Counted from the stretch's first letter, positions 15,880-25,410 are shown. The stretch: 64,000 nt of DNA from Amycolatopsis sp. DSM 110486 (GCF_019468465.1 NZ_CP080519.1:6503001-6567000), one strand, 5' to 3'. The notes: generated by a model not told the origin, from the sequence alone. Program-made: numbers and translations.

Positions 15880-17186
15880 AGCGCTTCGACCTCGCGGGCG
15901 TGGGGATCGGGCCGTTCAACCTGTCGCTCGCCGCACTGGCCGACCCGCTCGACCAGCTCGACGTGGTGCTCTTCGACGCGCGCCCGGAGTTCCGCTGGCA
16001 CCCCGGGCTGCTGGTCGACGGCGCGACGCTGCAGGTCCCGTTCCTCGCCGACCTCGTGTCGCTCGTCGACCCCACCAGCCGGCACTCGTTCCTCAACTAC
16101 CTGCGCGAACGCGGCCGCCTGCTGCCGTTCTACTTCGCCGAGCGCTTCCACCCGCCGCGCGCGGAGTACGACGACTACGGCCGCTGGGCCGCCGCCCGCC
16201 TGACCGCGTGCCGCTTCGGCCACGAGGTCACCGGCCTTCGCTGGGTGGCGGCGGAAGAGGCGTTCGAGCTGAGCGTGTCGGGCACTGAGCCGGTGCTGGC
16301 GTCGTCGGTCGTGCTCGGCGTCGGGACCCGGCCGAGCGTGCCTGAGCCGTTGCGGGACCTCGTCGCGGCGCCGGACGTGCTCGCGCTGCATTCGGCCGAC
16401 TACCTCACCCACCGCGCCGAGCTGCTGGCCGCGGAGACGGTGACCGTGGTCGGGTCGGGACAGTCGGGCGCGGAGGTGTTCCTCGACCTGCTGCGCTCGC
16501 GGTCCACTGTGGACGGCCTGCGCTGGCTCGCGCGCACGCCCGCGTTCGCCCCGATGGAGTATTCGAAGCTGGGGCTGGAGCAGTTCACGCCGGACTACAC
16601 GGCCTACTTCCACGGCCTGCCCGCGGCGGCACGCGACCGGCTGCTGCCGTCGCAATGGCAGCTGTACAAGGGGATCGACACGGAGACCATCGCCGCGATC
16701 CACGACGAGCTCTACCGCCGCAGCATCAGCGGCGGCTGGCCCGGCGCGGCGCTCACGCCGGGCGTCGAGGTCGTCTCGGCCACGGCCGGCGAAGGCGGGA
16801 TCGAGCTGGGCCTGCGCCACGCCGAGCAGGGGAGCGCCGCCACGCACCGCACGGCGGCCCTCGTCTCCGCGACCGGTTACGCGGAAACGCCGACGGCTCC
16901 GTTGCTCCGGGAGCTCGACGTGCGCCGCGACGACCGCGGCCGCCTCGTCGTCGGCGCCGACCACCGCCTGGAGCTGGGCGGCGGCGTCACCGGCGCGGTG
17001 TTCGTGCAGAACGCCGAGCGCCACACCCACGGCCCCGGCGCACCCGACCTCGGCCTCGGCGCCTGGCGCGCCGCGGCGATCCTCAACGCGGTGTGCGGAA
17101 AGGCCGTCTACGACCTGCCCGACCGCACCGCGTTCACCACGTTCGGCCTGAACAACACAGGATCAGAAACCACGGAGGAGCAGTGA
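15876..17186 (+). CDS. lysine/diamine N-hydroxylase (DesB-like flavin monooxygenase)
   Basis: A 436-residue IucD/PvdA-type N-hydroxylating monooxygenase. The FAD motif is near the N-terminus (DLAGVGIGPFNLSLAAL), followed by EFRWHPGLLVDGATLQVPFL and DLVSLVDPTS; the NADPH motif is VTVVGSGQSGAEVFLDLL, and the C-terminal signature contains LVSATGY. It would hydroxylate the free amine of cadaverine or a related diamine, the step before acylation to a hydroxamate. GTG 15876 overlaps the decarboxylase stop (GTGA). Its own stop overlaps the next start. Confidence 0.9.
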   Translation: MKRFDLAGVGIGPFNLSLAALADPLDQLDVVLFDARPEFRWHPGLLVDGATLQVPFLADLVSLVDPTSRHSFLNYLRERGRLLPFYFAERFHPPRAEYDDYGRWAAARLTACRFGHEVTGLRWVAAEEAFELSVSGTEPVLASSVVLGVGTRPSVPEPLRDLVAAPDVLALHSADYLTHRAELLAAETVTVVGSGQSGAEVFLDLLRSRSTVDGLRWLARTPAFAPMEYSKLGLEQFTPDYTAYFHGLPAAARDRLLPSQWQLYKGIDTETIAAIHDELYRRSISGGWPGAALTPGVEVVSATAGEGGIELGLRHAEQGSAATHRTAALVSATGYAETPTAPLLRELDVRRDDRGRLVVGADHRLELGGGVTGAVFVQNAERHTHGPGAPDLGLGAWRAAAILNAVCGKAVYDLPDRTAFTTFGLNNTGSETTEEQ

Positions 17187-18976
17187 CCCTGACCGATGCC
17201 GCCGCCTGGCGGGCCGCGGGCTCGCTCGTGACGCACAAGATGCTCGGCGAGCTGTCCTACGAGGCGATGCTGCGCCCGCGGCCCGGCGAACCGACCCGCG
17301 ACGGCCACCGCACCTGGCTGCTCGACCTCCCCGGCGACGTCTCGTACCGCTTCGAGGCCCGCCGCGGCGCGTTCGAGTCGTGGACGGTCCTGCCGGGCAG
17401 CGCCGTCCGGCTCGCCGACGGCGCCGAAACGCCCGCCGACGACCCGCGCACCCTGGTCGTCGACGCGCGGGAGACCCTGGGCCTCACCGGGTTGCGCCTG
17501 GCCGACGTGCTCGCCGAGCTCACCGCCACCGTCACCAACGAGGCCGCCCGCCTGCGCCGCGCCCCGACCGCCGCCGAACTGACCACAATGGACTACAACC
17601 TCGCCGACGGTCACCTCACCGGCCACCCGCGGCTCGTGCTGAACAAGGGCCGCGTGGGGTTCTCCGCGCCTGACCGCGCCCGCTACGCGCCGGAGGCGGG
17701 CGAGGACGTCCGCCTGCGCTGGTACGCCGTGCACCGCGACCTGGCGCAGTTCCGCTCCGGCGCCGACCTCGACGCCGCCGCGCTGCTCCACCAGGAACTG
17801 GACGACGCCCAGCGTGAGGAGTTCACCACGCGGGTCGCCGCCGTCGGCGACCCGGCCGACTACGTGTGGGTGCCCGTGCACCCGTGGCAGGCCGACGAGA
17901 TCCTCGGCACGCTGTACTCCGCAGAGCTGGCCACCGGGCGGATGATCGAGCTGGGGGAGAGCGCCGACGCCTACCGGCCGCACCAGACGGTGCGCACGTT
18001 CGCCAACCGCAGCTGCCCCGATCGCCACGACGTGAAAACCGCTGTGTCCGTGCGCAACACGCTGGTCTACCGCGGCCTGAACTCCGCGGCGACGCTGGCC
18101 GGGCCGTCGGTCACCGAATGGCTGCGGCGCGTCGACGCGGCCGACCCGCTGCTGTCGGAGAAGTACCGGTTCGCGCTGCTGGGCGAAGTGGCGAGCGTGT
18201 CCGTGCGCCACCCGCTGTTCGGCGCGCTCGAAGAGCTGCCCTACCGCTTCCACGAGACGCTCGGCGCGCTCTGGCGCGAGCCGCTCGTCGCGACGCTGGC
18301 CGAGGGCGAGCGCGCGATCTCGTTCGCCGCCTTGCCCTACCGCGACGCTTCGGGTGAGGCCGTGCTCACGCGGCTGATCACCCAGGCCGGCGACGGCGCC
18401 GAAGTGTGGCTGTCGTGGCTGTTCGACCTGCTGCTCACGCCGCTGCTGCAGTGGCTGCTGCGCTACGGCGTCGGGTTCTGCCCCCACGGCCAGAACCTCA
18501 TCCTCGTCGTCGACGCCGACAGCCGGCCCGTGCGCGTGGCCATCAAGGACTTCGCCCAGGGCGTGGACCTGATGGACGAGGACCTGCCGTGTTACGCCGA
18601 CCTCCCGCCCGAGGCCGACGCCGACATGCTCCGCTGGCCCGCCCACCTGCTCGCGCAGTCGCTGTTCAGCTCCGTGTTCTCCGGCCAGCTGCGGTTCTGG
18701 GCGGAGGTCCTGCTCGACGACGTCGGCCTGGCGCGCGGCGACTTCTGGGCCCTGGTGCGCGAGGTCGTCGGCCGCTACCGCGACGAGAACCCCGACGTGG
18801 CCGAGCGCTTCGACGCGTGCCGGCTGTTCGCGCCGGACGTGGAGCGGGTCACGCTCAACCGCGAGCACTTCGCCGGGCAGGGCTTCGACAAGGTGGAGCG
18901 CGACGACGAGTTCGACGTCCGCTGGGGCCGGGTGCCGAACCCGTTGCACGCGCCGGATCCGGACGGCGCGTGGTGA
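17183..18976 (+). CDS. IucA/IucC-family NIS siderophore synthetase (DesD-like)
   Basis: A 597-residue NRPS-independent siderophore synthetase. GHPRLVLNKGRVGFS, VPVHPWQADEIL, HQTVRTFANRSCPDRHDVKTAVSVRNTLVYRGL and FCPHGQNLILVVD are read in order and match the ATP- and carboxylate-binding sites of this family (segments run over several conserved blocks). These enzymes adenylate a carboxylate and join it to an amine or hydroxylamine; DesD types oligomerise and cyclise succinylated hydroxylamines. GTG 17183 follows a GGAGGAG site and overlaps the hydroxylase stop by four bases. No acyltransferase gene lies between hydroxylase and synthetase. Confidence 0.9.
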   Translation: MTLTDAAAWRAAGSLVTHKMLGELSYEAMLRPRPGEPTRDGHRTWLLDLPGDVSYRFEARRGAFESWTVLPGSAVRLADGAETPADDPRTLVVDARETLGLTGLRLADVLAELTATVTNEAARLRRAPTAAELTTMDYNLADGHLTGHPRLVLNKGRVGFSAPDRARYAPEAGEDVRLRWYAVHRDLAQFRSGADLDAAALLHQELDDAQREEFTTRVAAVGDPADYVWVPVHPWQADEILGTLYSAELATGRMIELGESADAYRPHQTVRTFANRSCPDRHDVKTAVSVRNTLVYRGLNSAATLAGPSVTEWLRRVDAADPLLSEKYRFALLGEVASVSVRHPLFGALEELPYRFHETLGALWREPLVATLAEGERAISFAALPYRDASGEAVLTRLITQAGDGAEVWLSWLFDLLLTPLLQWLLRYGVGFCPHGQNLILVVDADSRPVRVAIKDFAQGVDLMDEDLPCYADLPPEADADMLRWPAHLLAQSLFSSVFSGQLRFWAEVLLDDVGLARGDFWALVREVVGRYRDENPDVAERFDACRLFAPDVERVTLNREHFAGQGFDKVERDDEFDVRWGRVPNPLHAPDPDGAW

Positions 18977-20286
18977 CGCCGTTCGACCGGCCCGTCGGCG
19001 CGCGCTCGCTCACCGTGCGCGCGGAGGCGGGCTCGGCCGCGGCGGCCGTGCTGCGGCACGTGCTGGCCGAGGAGGGCACGCGGCTGGTGCTGCTCGTGCC
19101 CGACCCGCACGCGCGGTTCGCAGCGGTGGAGCTGGAGGCGCCGTTCGCCGCGTCGGTGCTCGACGACGGCTACGGCGTGTGCAGCTACGTCTTCGCCTGG
19201 ACCCCGGAGCGGGAACCGTTGCCGGACAACGGTTCCCTGAGCGCCTACCTCGGCGGGTTCGGCGACCTGCGCATGCGCGCAGACGCCGCGACGGCCGTGC
19301 CGCTGGGCGATCGCACTTGGGCCGTGGTGTGCGACGCCGAACTGCCCTCGGGCGAACCGGCGGGCCTCGCGCCGCGCACGGTGCTGCGGACGCAGCTGGC
19401 CGCGCTCGAGGAGTTCGGTCTGGTGCCGTCGGTGGGAATCGAGCACGAGGTCGTGTTCCGCGACGACTCCGGCACCCCGCTGACCGGCCACGGTGTGGAC
19501 TACGCGGTGGGCGGCACCGAACGCCTGGCCCCGCTCTTGGCCGACCTGCGCTCGGCCGCCTCGGTCCTGGGCGTGGAGTCCGCCCGCGCCGAATGCCACC
19601 CCGGCCAGTACGAGGTGGTGCTGCGCCACCGTGACGCGCTCACCGCGTGCGACGACGCCCTGCTGCTCCAGCTGCTCACCCGCCGCGTCGCGACCCGGCA
19701 CAACGCGAGCGCCGACTACCTTGCCGCTCCGGAGACCGGCCAGGGCAACTCGTGTCACGTCCACCTGTCACTGTCGACCCCGGACGGCCCCGCGGGCTTC
19801 CCGTTCGGCCTCGGCGCTTTCCTCGCGGGCGTGCTTCGCGACGCGCGGGCGCTCACCGCCGTGTGGGCGCCGACGTGGAACAGCTATGTCCGCCTGCGCA
19901 CCGCGTCGTTCTCCCCGCGCGTGCTGCGCTGGGGCCTGGACGACCGCACCGCCGCCGTCCGGCTCTGCGGCACCTCCGCGTCGCCGCGGCTGGAGTTCCG
20001 CTTCGCCGGCGCCGATGCCCAGCCGCACCTCGTCGTGGCCGCCCTGGTGGCGGCCGGTAACGCCGGCGTCGCCGACGGCCTGACGCCCCCGGACCCGGGC
20101 ACGGTCGTGGGCGAACTCGCCCCGACGCCGTGGGAAGCGCTGGCGGAGCTGGAAAAGGGCCGCGTGAGCGAGCTGCTGGGGGAGGACGTCTCCACCCAGC
20201 AGCTCGCCTTGCTGCGTCAGGAACTCCACGCCGGGCTGGACGCCGTCACCGACTTCCAGCGCCGTCGCGGCTCCCTCCGTTCCTGA
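18973..20286 (+). CDS. glutamine-synthetase-like amide ligase in the siderophore operon
   Basis: A 437-residue protein with the glutamine synthetase catalytic fold. Readable landmarks are GIEHEVVFRD (metal-binding glutamate region), ARAECHPGQYEVVL, GNSCHVHLSL (His of the GNGxHxH loop) and RLEFRFAGADAQPHLVVAAL (substrate Arg region). Family members include gamma-glutamylpolyamine synthetases as well as true glutamine synthetases. The gene overlaps the NIS synthetase by four bases, so it must be cotranslated with it. I infer that it makes an amide in siderophore assembly or gamma-glutamylates the diamine precursor; the sequence alone does not decide. Divergence from housekeeping GlnA is strong. 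Confidence 0.82.
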   Translation: MTPFDRPVGARSLTVRAEAGSAAAAVLRHVLAEEGTRLVLLVPDPHARFAAVELEAPFAASVLDDGYGVCSYVFAWTPEREPLPDNGSLSAYLGGFGDLRMRADAATAVPLGDRTWAVVCDAELPSGEPAGLAPRTVLRTQLAALEEFGLVPSVGIEHEVVFRDDSGTPLTGHGVDYAVGGTERLAPLLADLRSAASVLGVESARAECHPGQYEVVLRHRDALTACDDALLLQLLTRRVATRHNASADYLAAPETGQGNSCHVHLSLSTPDGPAGFPFGLGAFLAGVLRDARALTAVWAPTWNSYVRLRTASFSPRVLRWGLDDRTAAVRLCGTSASPRLEFRFAGADAQPHLVVAALVAAGNAGVADGLTPPDPGTVVGELAPTPWEALAELEKGRVSELLGEDVSTQQLALLRQELHAGLDAVTDFQRRRGSLRS

Positions 20287-20344
20287 CCGCCCAGTGCTGC
20301 GGTGCGGCCCCGACCGCCGCGCCGCAGCCACCCGGCCGGGCCGC

Positions 20345-21739
20345 TCACGAACCGGACGGCCGGATGTTCTGGTTGATGTGGAACAGGTTCTCCGGGTCGT
20401 ACCGGTTCTTGACCTGCGCCAGCCGCTCGTAGTTGTCGCGGTAGGCGGCCTTCACGCGGTCGTCGCCCTCTTCCATCATGAAGTTGACGTACGCGCCGCC
20501 GGCCGAGGTCGGGTGCAACTCGGTCCAGTAGTCCTTCGTCCAGCGCGTGATCTTCTCCCGATTGTCGGGCGAGGGGTCGACGCCCACGATCACGCCGGAC
20601 CAGCCACCGTCGCGGTAGGGGAACGCCGTGGCGTCGGCGGCGACACGGGCGGCGGCGCCGTCGATCGGGTACATGTGCATGGTGGAGTGCATGGTCGGCA
20701 GGGCCTCGCCGAAGCGGCGGTGGATGGCGATGGCCTCGTCGGAGATCTCCGTGGTGACGTCGGCACGCCAGTACCACTGCAGACCCGTCGGGTAGAGCGC
20801 GTCAAACGCACTCTGCAGCGCCGTGAAGGGCATCGGCTGCAGACCCACCAGCAGCGGCGAGCCGAAGGAGCGCACCGGCTCGAGGACCTCGTCGGCCCGC
20901 GCGTGTGAACCCGTGTAGCACCACACGATGGCGCAGGCCTTGCGGTTCCACAGCTCCTCGGGGAACGGCGGGGCCGGTGGGATGGTGATCAGGCCGAACC
21001 AGCCGCTGAGCTCCTCGGGCAGCGACGGCAGCAGCTCGCGGTACCAGCGCAGCACGTCTTCGGTGTCGTCCAGCGAGTACAGCACCGGGCCGCCGATGAT
21101 CGTGCCGTGTTCGCCGATGTCGTGGCAGCGGAAGGTGAACGACGTGACGACTCCGAAGTTCCCGCCGCCTCCGCGCAGGGCCCAGAACAGGTCCGGGTGC
21201 GACTTCTCGCTGGCGTGCACGAAGCTGCCGTCGGCGAGCACGACGTCCGCGGAGAGCAGGTTGTCCACGGTCAGCCCGAAGCGCCGGGCCAGGTACCCGA
21301 TCCCGCCGCCGAGGGTGAGCCCGCCGACGCCGGTCGAGCCGATGATCCCCGACGGGGTGGCCATGCCGAAGGCCACGGTCGCGTGGTCGACGTCGCCCCA
21401 GGTGCACCCGGCGTCGACGCGCACGGTGTGCGTCTCGGGGTCCACGGTCGTGCTGCGCAGCGCGGAAAGGTCGATCACCAGTGCGTCGTCGGCGATGCCG
21501 AGCCCGCCGGCGTTGTGCCCGCCGCCGCGCACGGCGAGGTCGATCCGGTTCTCCCGCGCGAAATTCACACACGTGACGACGTCCGCGGCATCCGCGCACC
21601 GGGCGATGGCGGCCGGGTGCTTGTCGATCATCCCGTTGTAGACGGCGCGCGCCTGGTCGTAGCCGTCGTCGCCGCGCGTCACGAGCTCGCCCCTCAGCGC
21701 GAGTGCCAGCTCGGGGAACGGTGCGGTGATGGTGGTCAT
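20345..21739 (-). CDS. berberine-bridge-type FAD-linked oxidase
   Basis: A 464-residue oxidase of the PCMH/BBE type. The FAD domain shows LAVRGGGHNAGGLG (the His is the expected 8-alpha flavin attachment site), VRVDAGCTWGDVDHAT and GSTGVGGLTLGGGIGYLARRFG. The Cys found before TVG in bicovalent members is replaced (ATPSGIIGST), so I expect one covalent flavin bond. The C-terminal BBE domain ends YDPENLFHINQNI. Such enzymes oxidise alcohols, sugars or aromatic natural products. ATG 21739 follows a GGGAG site. It converges on the siderophore operon and is divergent from a SARP regulator; repeats resembling SARP sites lie directly upstream of its promoter. Confidence 0.9.
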   Translation of the reverse strand: MTTITAPFPELALALRGELVTRGDDGYDQARAVYNGMIDKHPAAIARCADAADVVTCVNFARENRIDLAVRGGGHNAGGLGIADDALVIDLSALRSTTVDPETHTVRVDAGCTWGDVDHATVAFGMATPSGIIGSTGVGGLTLGGGIGYLARRFGLTVDNLLSADVVLADGSFVHASEKSHPDLFWALRGGGGNFGVVTSFTFRCHDIGEHGTIIGGPVLYSLDDTEDVLRWYRELLPSLPEELSGWFGLITIPPAPPFPEELWNRKACAIVWCYTGSHARADEVLEPVRSFGSPLLVGLQPMPFTALQSAFDALYPTGLQWYWRADVTTEISDEAIAIHRRFGEALPTMHSTMHMYPIDGAAARVAADATAFPYRDGGWSGVIVGVDPSPDNREKITRWTKDYWTELHPTSAGGAYVNFMMEEGDDRVKAAYRDNYERLAQVKNRYDPENLFHINQNIRPSGS

Positions 21740-21806
21740 GCGGTTTCTCCCTGATGTGGAACGGCCTCCCGGTCGGGCTGCCTGCCCCACCGAAGTTAGG
21801 CACGGG

Positions 21807-21857
21807 GCGTTCGCGCAGCGTTCGGGTTCGCCGAGGGGCCCGTTCGCGGCGTTCGGG
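21807..21857. promoter_or_regulatory. heptamer direct repeats, candidate SARP binding site
   Basis: GTTCGCG at 21809, GTTCGGG at 21820 and GTTCGCG at 21842 sit at 11- and 22-bp steps; further GTTCG copies occur at 21826 and 21851. SARP regulators bind heptamers spaced in multiples of 11 bp. On the minus strand TAACTT (21798-21793) lies 10 nt beyond the last heptamer and could be the oxidase -10 box. Confidence 0.6.
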
Positions 21858-22031
21858 GCGACGAGTTTTTTGCCGGTACCGGGGAACGGCTGCCGATCTT
21901 TTTGGCGGTCCACAAGGACTTCTCAACGACGCGCACCGCAGGCTGGCGAGCCGACCTGGCGCGGGAGTCATCCGGTGTGCCCACCGTCGGCGTGCGCCCG
22001 ACTACCGTGCCTGGGCAGGAGGCACCCCGGG

Positions 22032-25000
22032 ATGCTCTACGTGTCGCTGCTGGGCGAGCAGTCGGTCACCCACGGTGCGACCGGGCCGGCGGTGACCCGG
22101 TCGCCGCGGGCGATCGCGCTCGTCGGCTACCTGGTGACCCACGCGGGGCTGCCGCAGCCGAGGCAGCGGATCGCGTCGCTGTTCTGGCCCGATTCCTCCG
22201 ATGCGCAGGCCCGCACGAACCTGCGCCGCGAGCTGCACCACCTGCGCCAGGTCCTCGGCGAGGACTCGGCTCTGCTCGCGACCGCGACGGATCTGTCCTG
22301 GCAGGACACTCCCCGCTGCCGCGTCGACGTGCGCGTGTTCGACGCCGAACGCCGAGCTGCCCTGGCCGCCGGCGAAGACGAGGAAGTCCGCGCCCACGCG
22401 GGCGCCGCGCTATCCGAGTACCGCGGCGAGCTGATGCCCGGTCTCGACGACGAGTGGCTCTTCGAACCCCGCAACGAGCTGGAACAACAGTGCGTGGCGC
22501 TGTGCGACCTGCTCGGCGACGCCCAGCGCCGCCTGGGTGACCTCGCGGGCGCCGCCGAGACGGCCCGCCGCCGCATCCGCCTGCGGCCGTTGGAGGAGCT
22601 GGGCTACCGCACGCTCATGGAGCTGCAGGCCGACCTCGGCGACCGCGCCGGGGCCGTGAGCACCTACCACCAGTGCGCGTCGGTGCTCGAACGCGAGCTG
22701 GGCGTGGTGCCCGACCGCGCCACGCAGGCGGCCTTGCGGCGGCTCCTGGCCGATGCCGTGCCCAGCCGCGAATCCCTGCTCGTCGGCCGCACCCGCGAGT
22801 TCACGCAGCTGCGGGAACGGTGGCAGCAAGCCGCGCGCGGACAGCCGTCGGTGGCGCTCGTGCGGGGCGACGCCGGCGTCGGCAAGACGCGGCTCGTGGT
22901 CGAGCTGGCCCGGCTCGCGCGCAGCCAAGGCGCGGTGGTGGCAGGGACGCAGTGCTTCGGGACGTCGGGCCGCCTCGCGCTGGCACCGGTGGCGGACTGG
23001 CTGCGCAACCCCGTGCTCCAGCCGTCTTTGGCGACGCTCGCGCCGGTGTGGCGCGCCGAAGTGGATCGGCTCGTCCCGGCCGGCAAGGACAGCGGACCGG
23101 CCCCCGTTGTGCGCACAGTGCGCGCGGTGGCCGACGCGTGGCAGCGGCACCGCTTCTTCGAAGGCCTCGCCCGCGCCCTCACCGGCGCCGGCCGGCCGAC
23201 GTTGCTCGTGCTCGACAACGCGCAGTGGTGCGATCAGGAAACCCTGGCGTTCCTGCTCTTCTGCCTCGGTCTCGAACCGCGCGCGCCGCTGCTGCTCGCC
23301 GCGACGCAGCGGTCGGATCACGGCGACGGCACCCTGGCCGGCTGGACCGAACGCCTGCGCGCCACCGGCCGGCTGTCCGAAGTGGATCTGAGCCCGCTCG
23401 ACGTCGACGACACCGCGCGCCTGGCCGAATCCGTCTCCGGCCTCCTGCCCACGGGCGACGAGCTCACCCTTCTGCACGTCGCGACCGGCGGCTTCCCGCT
23501 GTCCGTGGTGGAGGCGTTGCGCTCCGGCGGCCCGCCCGGAGACCTCGACGCCGTGCTCACCGAACGCCTGCGACAGCCGACCCCGGACGCCCGCGAGATC
23601 GCGGGCCTGGCCGCCGCCGTCGGCCGCGATTTCACGCTCGACCTGCTCACCGAGGCCAGCGACCTCGACGCCGAAGCCGTGGTGCGCGCCGTCGACGAGT
23701 TGTGGCGGCTGCGGATCCTGCGCGACTTCCGCGACGGCTACGACTTCTCCCACGACCTGCTCCGCGACGCCGCCTACCGGCAGGTGACCCGCGCGCGGCG
23801 TTGGTTGCTGCACCGCCGGCTCGCCCAGAGCCTCGAACTGCTGCACCCCGGCGACACCAGTTCGGTCTCCGCGCAGCTGGCCGAGCAGTACGCCCGCGGC
23901 GGCCGCCCCGATCGTGCGGTCGAGTTCTACCGCCGGGCCGCCGAGCTCGCGGCCGGCACCTTCGCCCACGGCGAGGCGATCCGGCTGCTGCGCGAAGCCC
24001 TGTCGCTGCTCGCCGGCGCCCCCGCCGGCCCCGAGACCGACCGTCGTGAGCTGGCGGTGCTCGAAGCCCTTTCCGGACCCCTCAACGCCCGGCTCGGCTA
24101 CGCGTCCCCCGACCTCCAGCGGGCCCTCGAACGCTCGATTGTGCTCGCGGAACGCCTGGGGCAGCAGGATTCCACGCTCGTCGCCTTGGTCGGGCTGTGG
24201 ACGTCGCGGTTCGTGCAAGGCCGCACCGCCCGTGCGCACGAGGCCGCGAAACGCGCGCTTGAACTCGTCGACGACGACCGCACAAAAGACGAGCTCAACG
24301 GCTCCGCGCACTTCGCGTTCGCCGGCTCGTCGGTGAGCCTCGGCCGGCCAGGGGAGGCGCTGCGCCACTTCGACCTCGCCGCCCGCCTCACGCGCGGCGC
24401 GCCGTCGCTGCCCATCGGCACGCGGCCCGAGGTGCACAGCCCGGCCTGGGCCGCGCACGCGCATTGGCTGCTGGGGCACGAGGACGAAGCGCTCCGCAGC
24501 AGCCGTGAAGCCGTGAGCCTGGCGCGCACGAAGACGCACCCGTACAGCCTCGCCGTGGCCCTCGCGTACGCCGGCATCACCCACCAGATGCGCGGCGACC
24601 TCGACGAGGTGAAGGAACGCTCGGCCGAGCTGCGCGAGCTCTGCGACCGCTACGGCTTCGCCTACTACCGCGAATGGGGCCTCGTCCTGGGCGGCTGGGT
24701 GCGCGGCGACGCCGACGGCCTCGCCGACATCCGCCGCGGCGTCGCCAACCTCAAGGCCGAGGGCTCGCTCGCCCGCATGCCCTACTGGCTCGCACTGCAA
24801 GCCGACCTGCTGGCCCGCCACGACCGCCCCGGCCCGGCCCGCGCCGCCCTCGACGCGGCCCTCGTCGTCGGCCAAGCCCGTGACGACCTCTGGTGGCTCC
24901 CCGAGGTGTTGCGGCTGCGCTCCGCCTACGACGGGCGCGAGCAGGGCCGGATCCGCCTGAAGACGGCGGTGGAGCTGGCTGCCGCGCAGGGGAGTACGAC

Positions 25001-25040
25001 GCTTCGGCTGCGTTGTGAACGGGACCTCGACCGGTATTGA
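22032..25040 (+). CDS. SARP/AfsR-type regulator with ATPase and TPR-like domains
   Basis: A 1002-residue multidomain regulator. Residues 1-95 form an OmpR-like winged helix of SARP type (RIASLFWPDSSDAQARTNLR); about 95-245 form the bacterial transcriptional activation domain (LEELGYRTLMELQADLGDRA). The STAND-like ATPase follows with Walker A GDAGVGKTRLV near residue 278 and LLVLDNAQWCD as Walker B. From about residue 600 helical repeats of TPR type continue to the end. Such proteins activate specialised metabolism operons from heptamer repeats. It is divergent from the berberine-bridge-type oxidase, its likely target. ATG 22032 begins the homologous region; an earlier start is possible. Confidence 0.87.
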   Translation: MLYVSLLGEQSVTHGATGPAVTRSPRAIALVGYLVTHAGLPQPRQRIASLFWPDSSDAQARTNLRRELHHLRQVLGEDSALLATATDLSWQDTPRCRVDVRVFDAERRAALAAGEDEEVRAHAGAALSEYRGELMPGLDDEWLFEPRNELEQQCVALCDLLGDAQRRLGDLAGAAETARRRIRLRPLEELGYRTLMELQADLGDRAGAVSTYHQCASVLERELGVVPDRATQAALRRLLADAVPSRESLLVGRTREFTQLRERWQQAARGQPSVALVRGDAGVGKTRLVVELARLARSQGAVVAGTQCFGTSGRLALAPVADWLRNPVLQPSLATLAPVWRAEVDRLVPAGKDSGPAPVVRTVRAVADAWQRHRFFEGLARALTGAGRPTLLVLDNAQWCDQETLAFLLFCLGLEPRAPLLLAATQRSDHGDGTLAGWTERLRATGRLSEVDLSPLDVDDTARLAESVSGLLPTGDELTLLHVATGGFPLSVVEALRSGGPPGDLDAVLTERLRQPTPDAREIAGLAAAVGRDFTLDLLTEASDLDAEAVVRAVDELWRLRILRDFRDGYDFSHDLLRDAAYRQVTRARRWLLHRRLAQSLELLHPGDTSSVSAQLAEQYARGGRPDRAVEFYRRAAELAAGTFAHGEAIRLLREALSLLAGAPAGPETDRRELAVLEALSGPLNARLGYASPDLQRALERSIVLAERLGQQDSTLVALVGLWTSRFVQGRTARAHEAAKRALELVDDDRTKDELNGSAHFAFAGSSVSLGRPGEALRHFDLAARLTRGAPSLPIGTRPEVHSPAWAAHAHWLLGHEDEALRSSREAVSLARTKTHPYSLAVALAYAGITHQMRGDLDEVKERSAELRELCDRYGFAYYREWGLVLGGWVRGDADGLADIRRGVANLKAEGSLARMPYWLALQADLLARHDRPGPARAALDAALVVGQARDDLWWLPEVLRLRSAYDGREQGRIRLKTAVELAAAQGSTTLRLRCERDLDRY

Positions 25041-25086
25041 GAACGGTCTTTCGAGAAGGCCCCGGCGGGTCCTCGTGCGGGATCCG

Positions 25087-25407
25087 TCAGGCGGGTCGCT
25101 CAGGTTCACTGACCCGCTCGTGGACGAACACCCGGCACTTCTCCAGCGCGTCCTGGAGCCTCTGCGCTCGCTCCAGCACGAGTTCGAGCTCCAGGACCGT
25201 CGGCACCGTGGTTTCCCTGAGCCGCCACACGATTCCGGACATCTTCAGCGACAGCCCCCACGTGACCGCGTCGGCCGCGTCGACCAGCTCCTGCAACGCT
25301 CGACGCTCACCGGCCGGAAGCCCCGGCCGATGTGCAGGACTGTCCCCGGACGTGGGGGCCCTGCCGCCACCCGACGTGGCGGCAGGGGTCTGGGCGTGAG
25401 CAGTCAC
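25087..25407 (-). CDS. small protein of unknown function
   Basis: A 106-residue protein I do not recognise. After a flexible Ala/Pro/Gly N-terminus it is predicted mostly helical, with ALQELVDAADAVTWGLSLKM and LELVLERAQRLQDALEKC suggesting a short coiled coil. GTG 25407 begins 3 nt after the stop of the zinc-finger-like gene, so the two form an operon. It belongs to the accessory cluster around the Scr1-type regulator, but no function can be given. Confidence 0.6.
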   Translation of the reverse strand: MTAHAQTPAATSGGGRAPTSGDSPAHRPGLPAGERRALQELVDAADAVTWGLSLKMSGIVWRLRETTVPTVLELELVLERAQRLQDALEKCRVFVHERVSEPERPA

Positions 25408-25410
25408 GGC

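Noticed and set aside
14434..20286. A complete desferrioxamine desABCD cluster
   Set aside because: No acyltransferase of the DesC type is present, and an extra GS-like ligase is, so I did not call it a standard desferrioxamine cluster.
22410..25109. An 899-codon minus-strand frame opposite the SARP regulator
   Set aside because: It has no domain sequence, and the opposite strand encodes a coherent SARP/ATPase protein.
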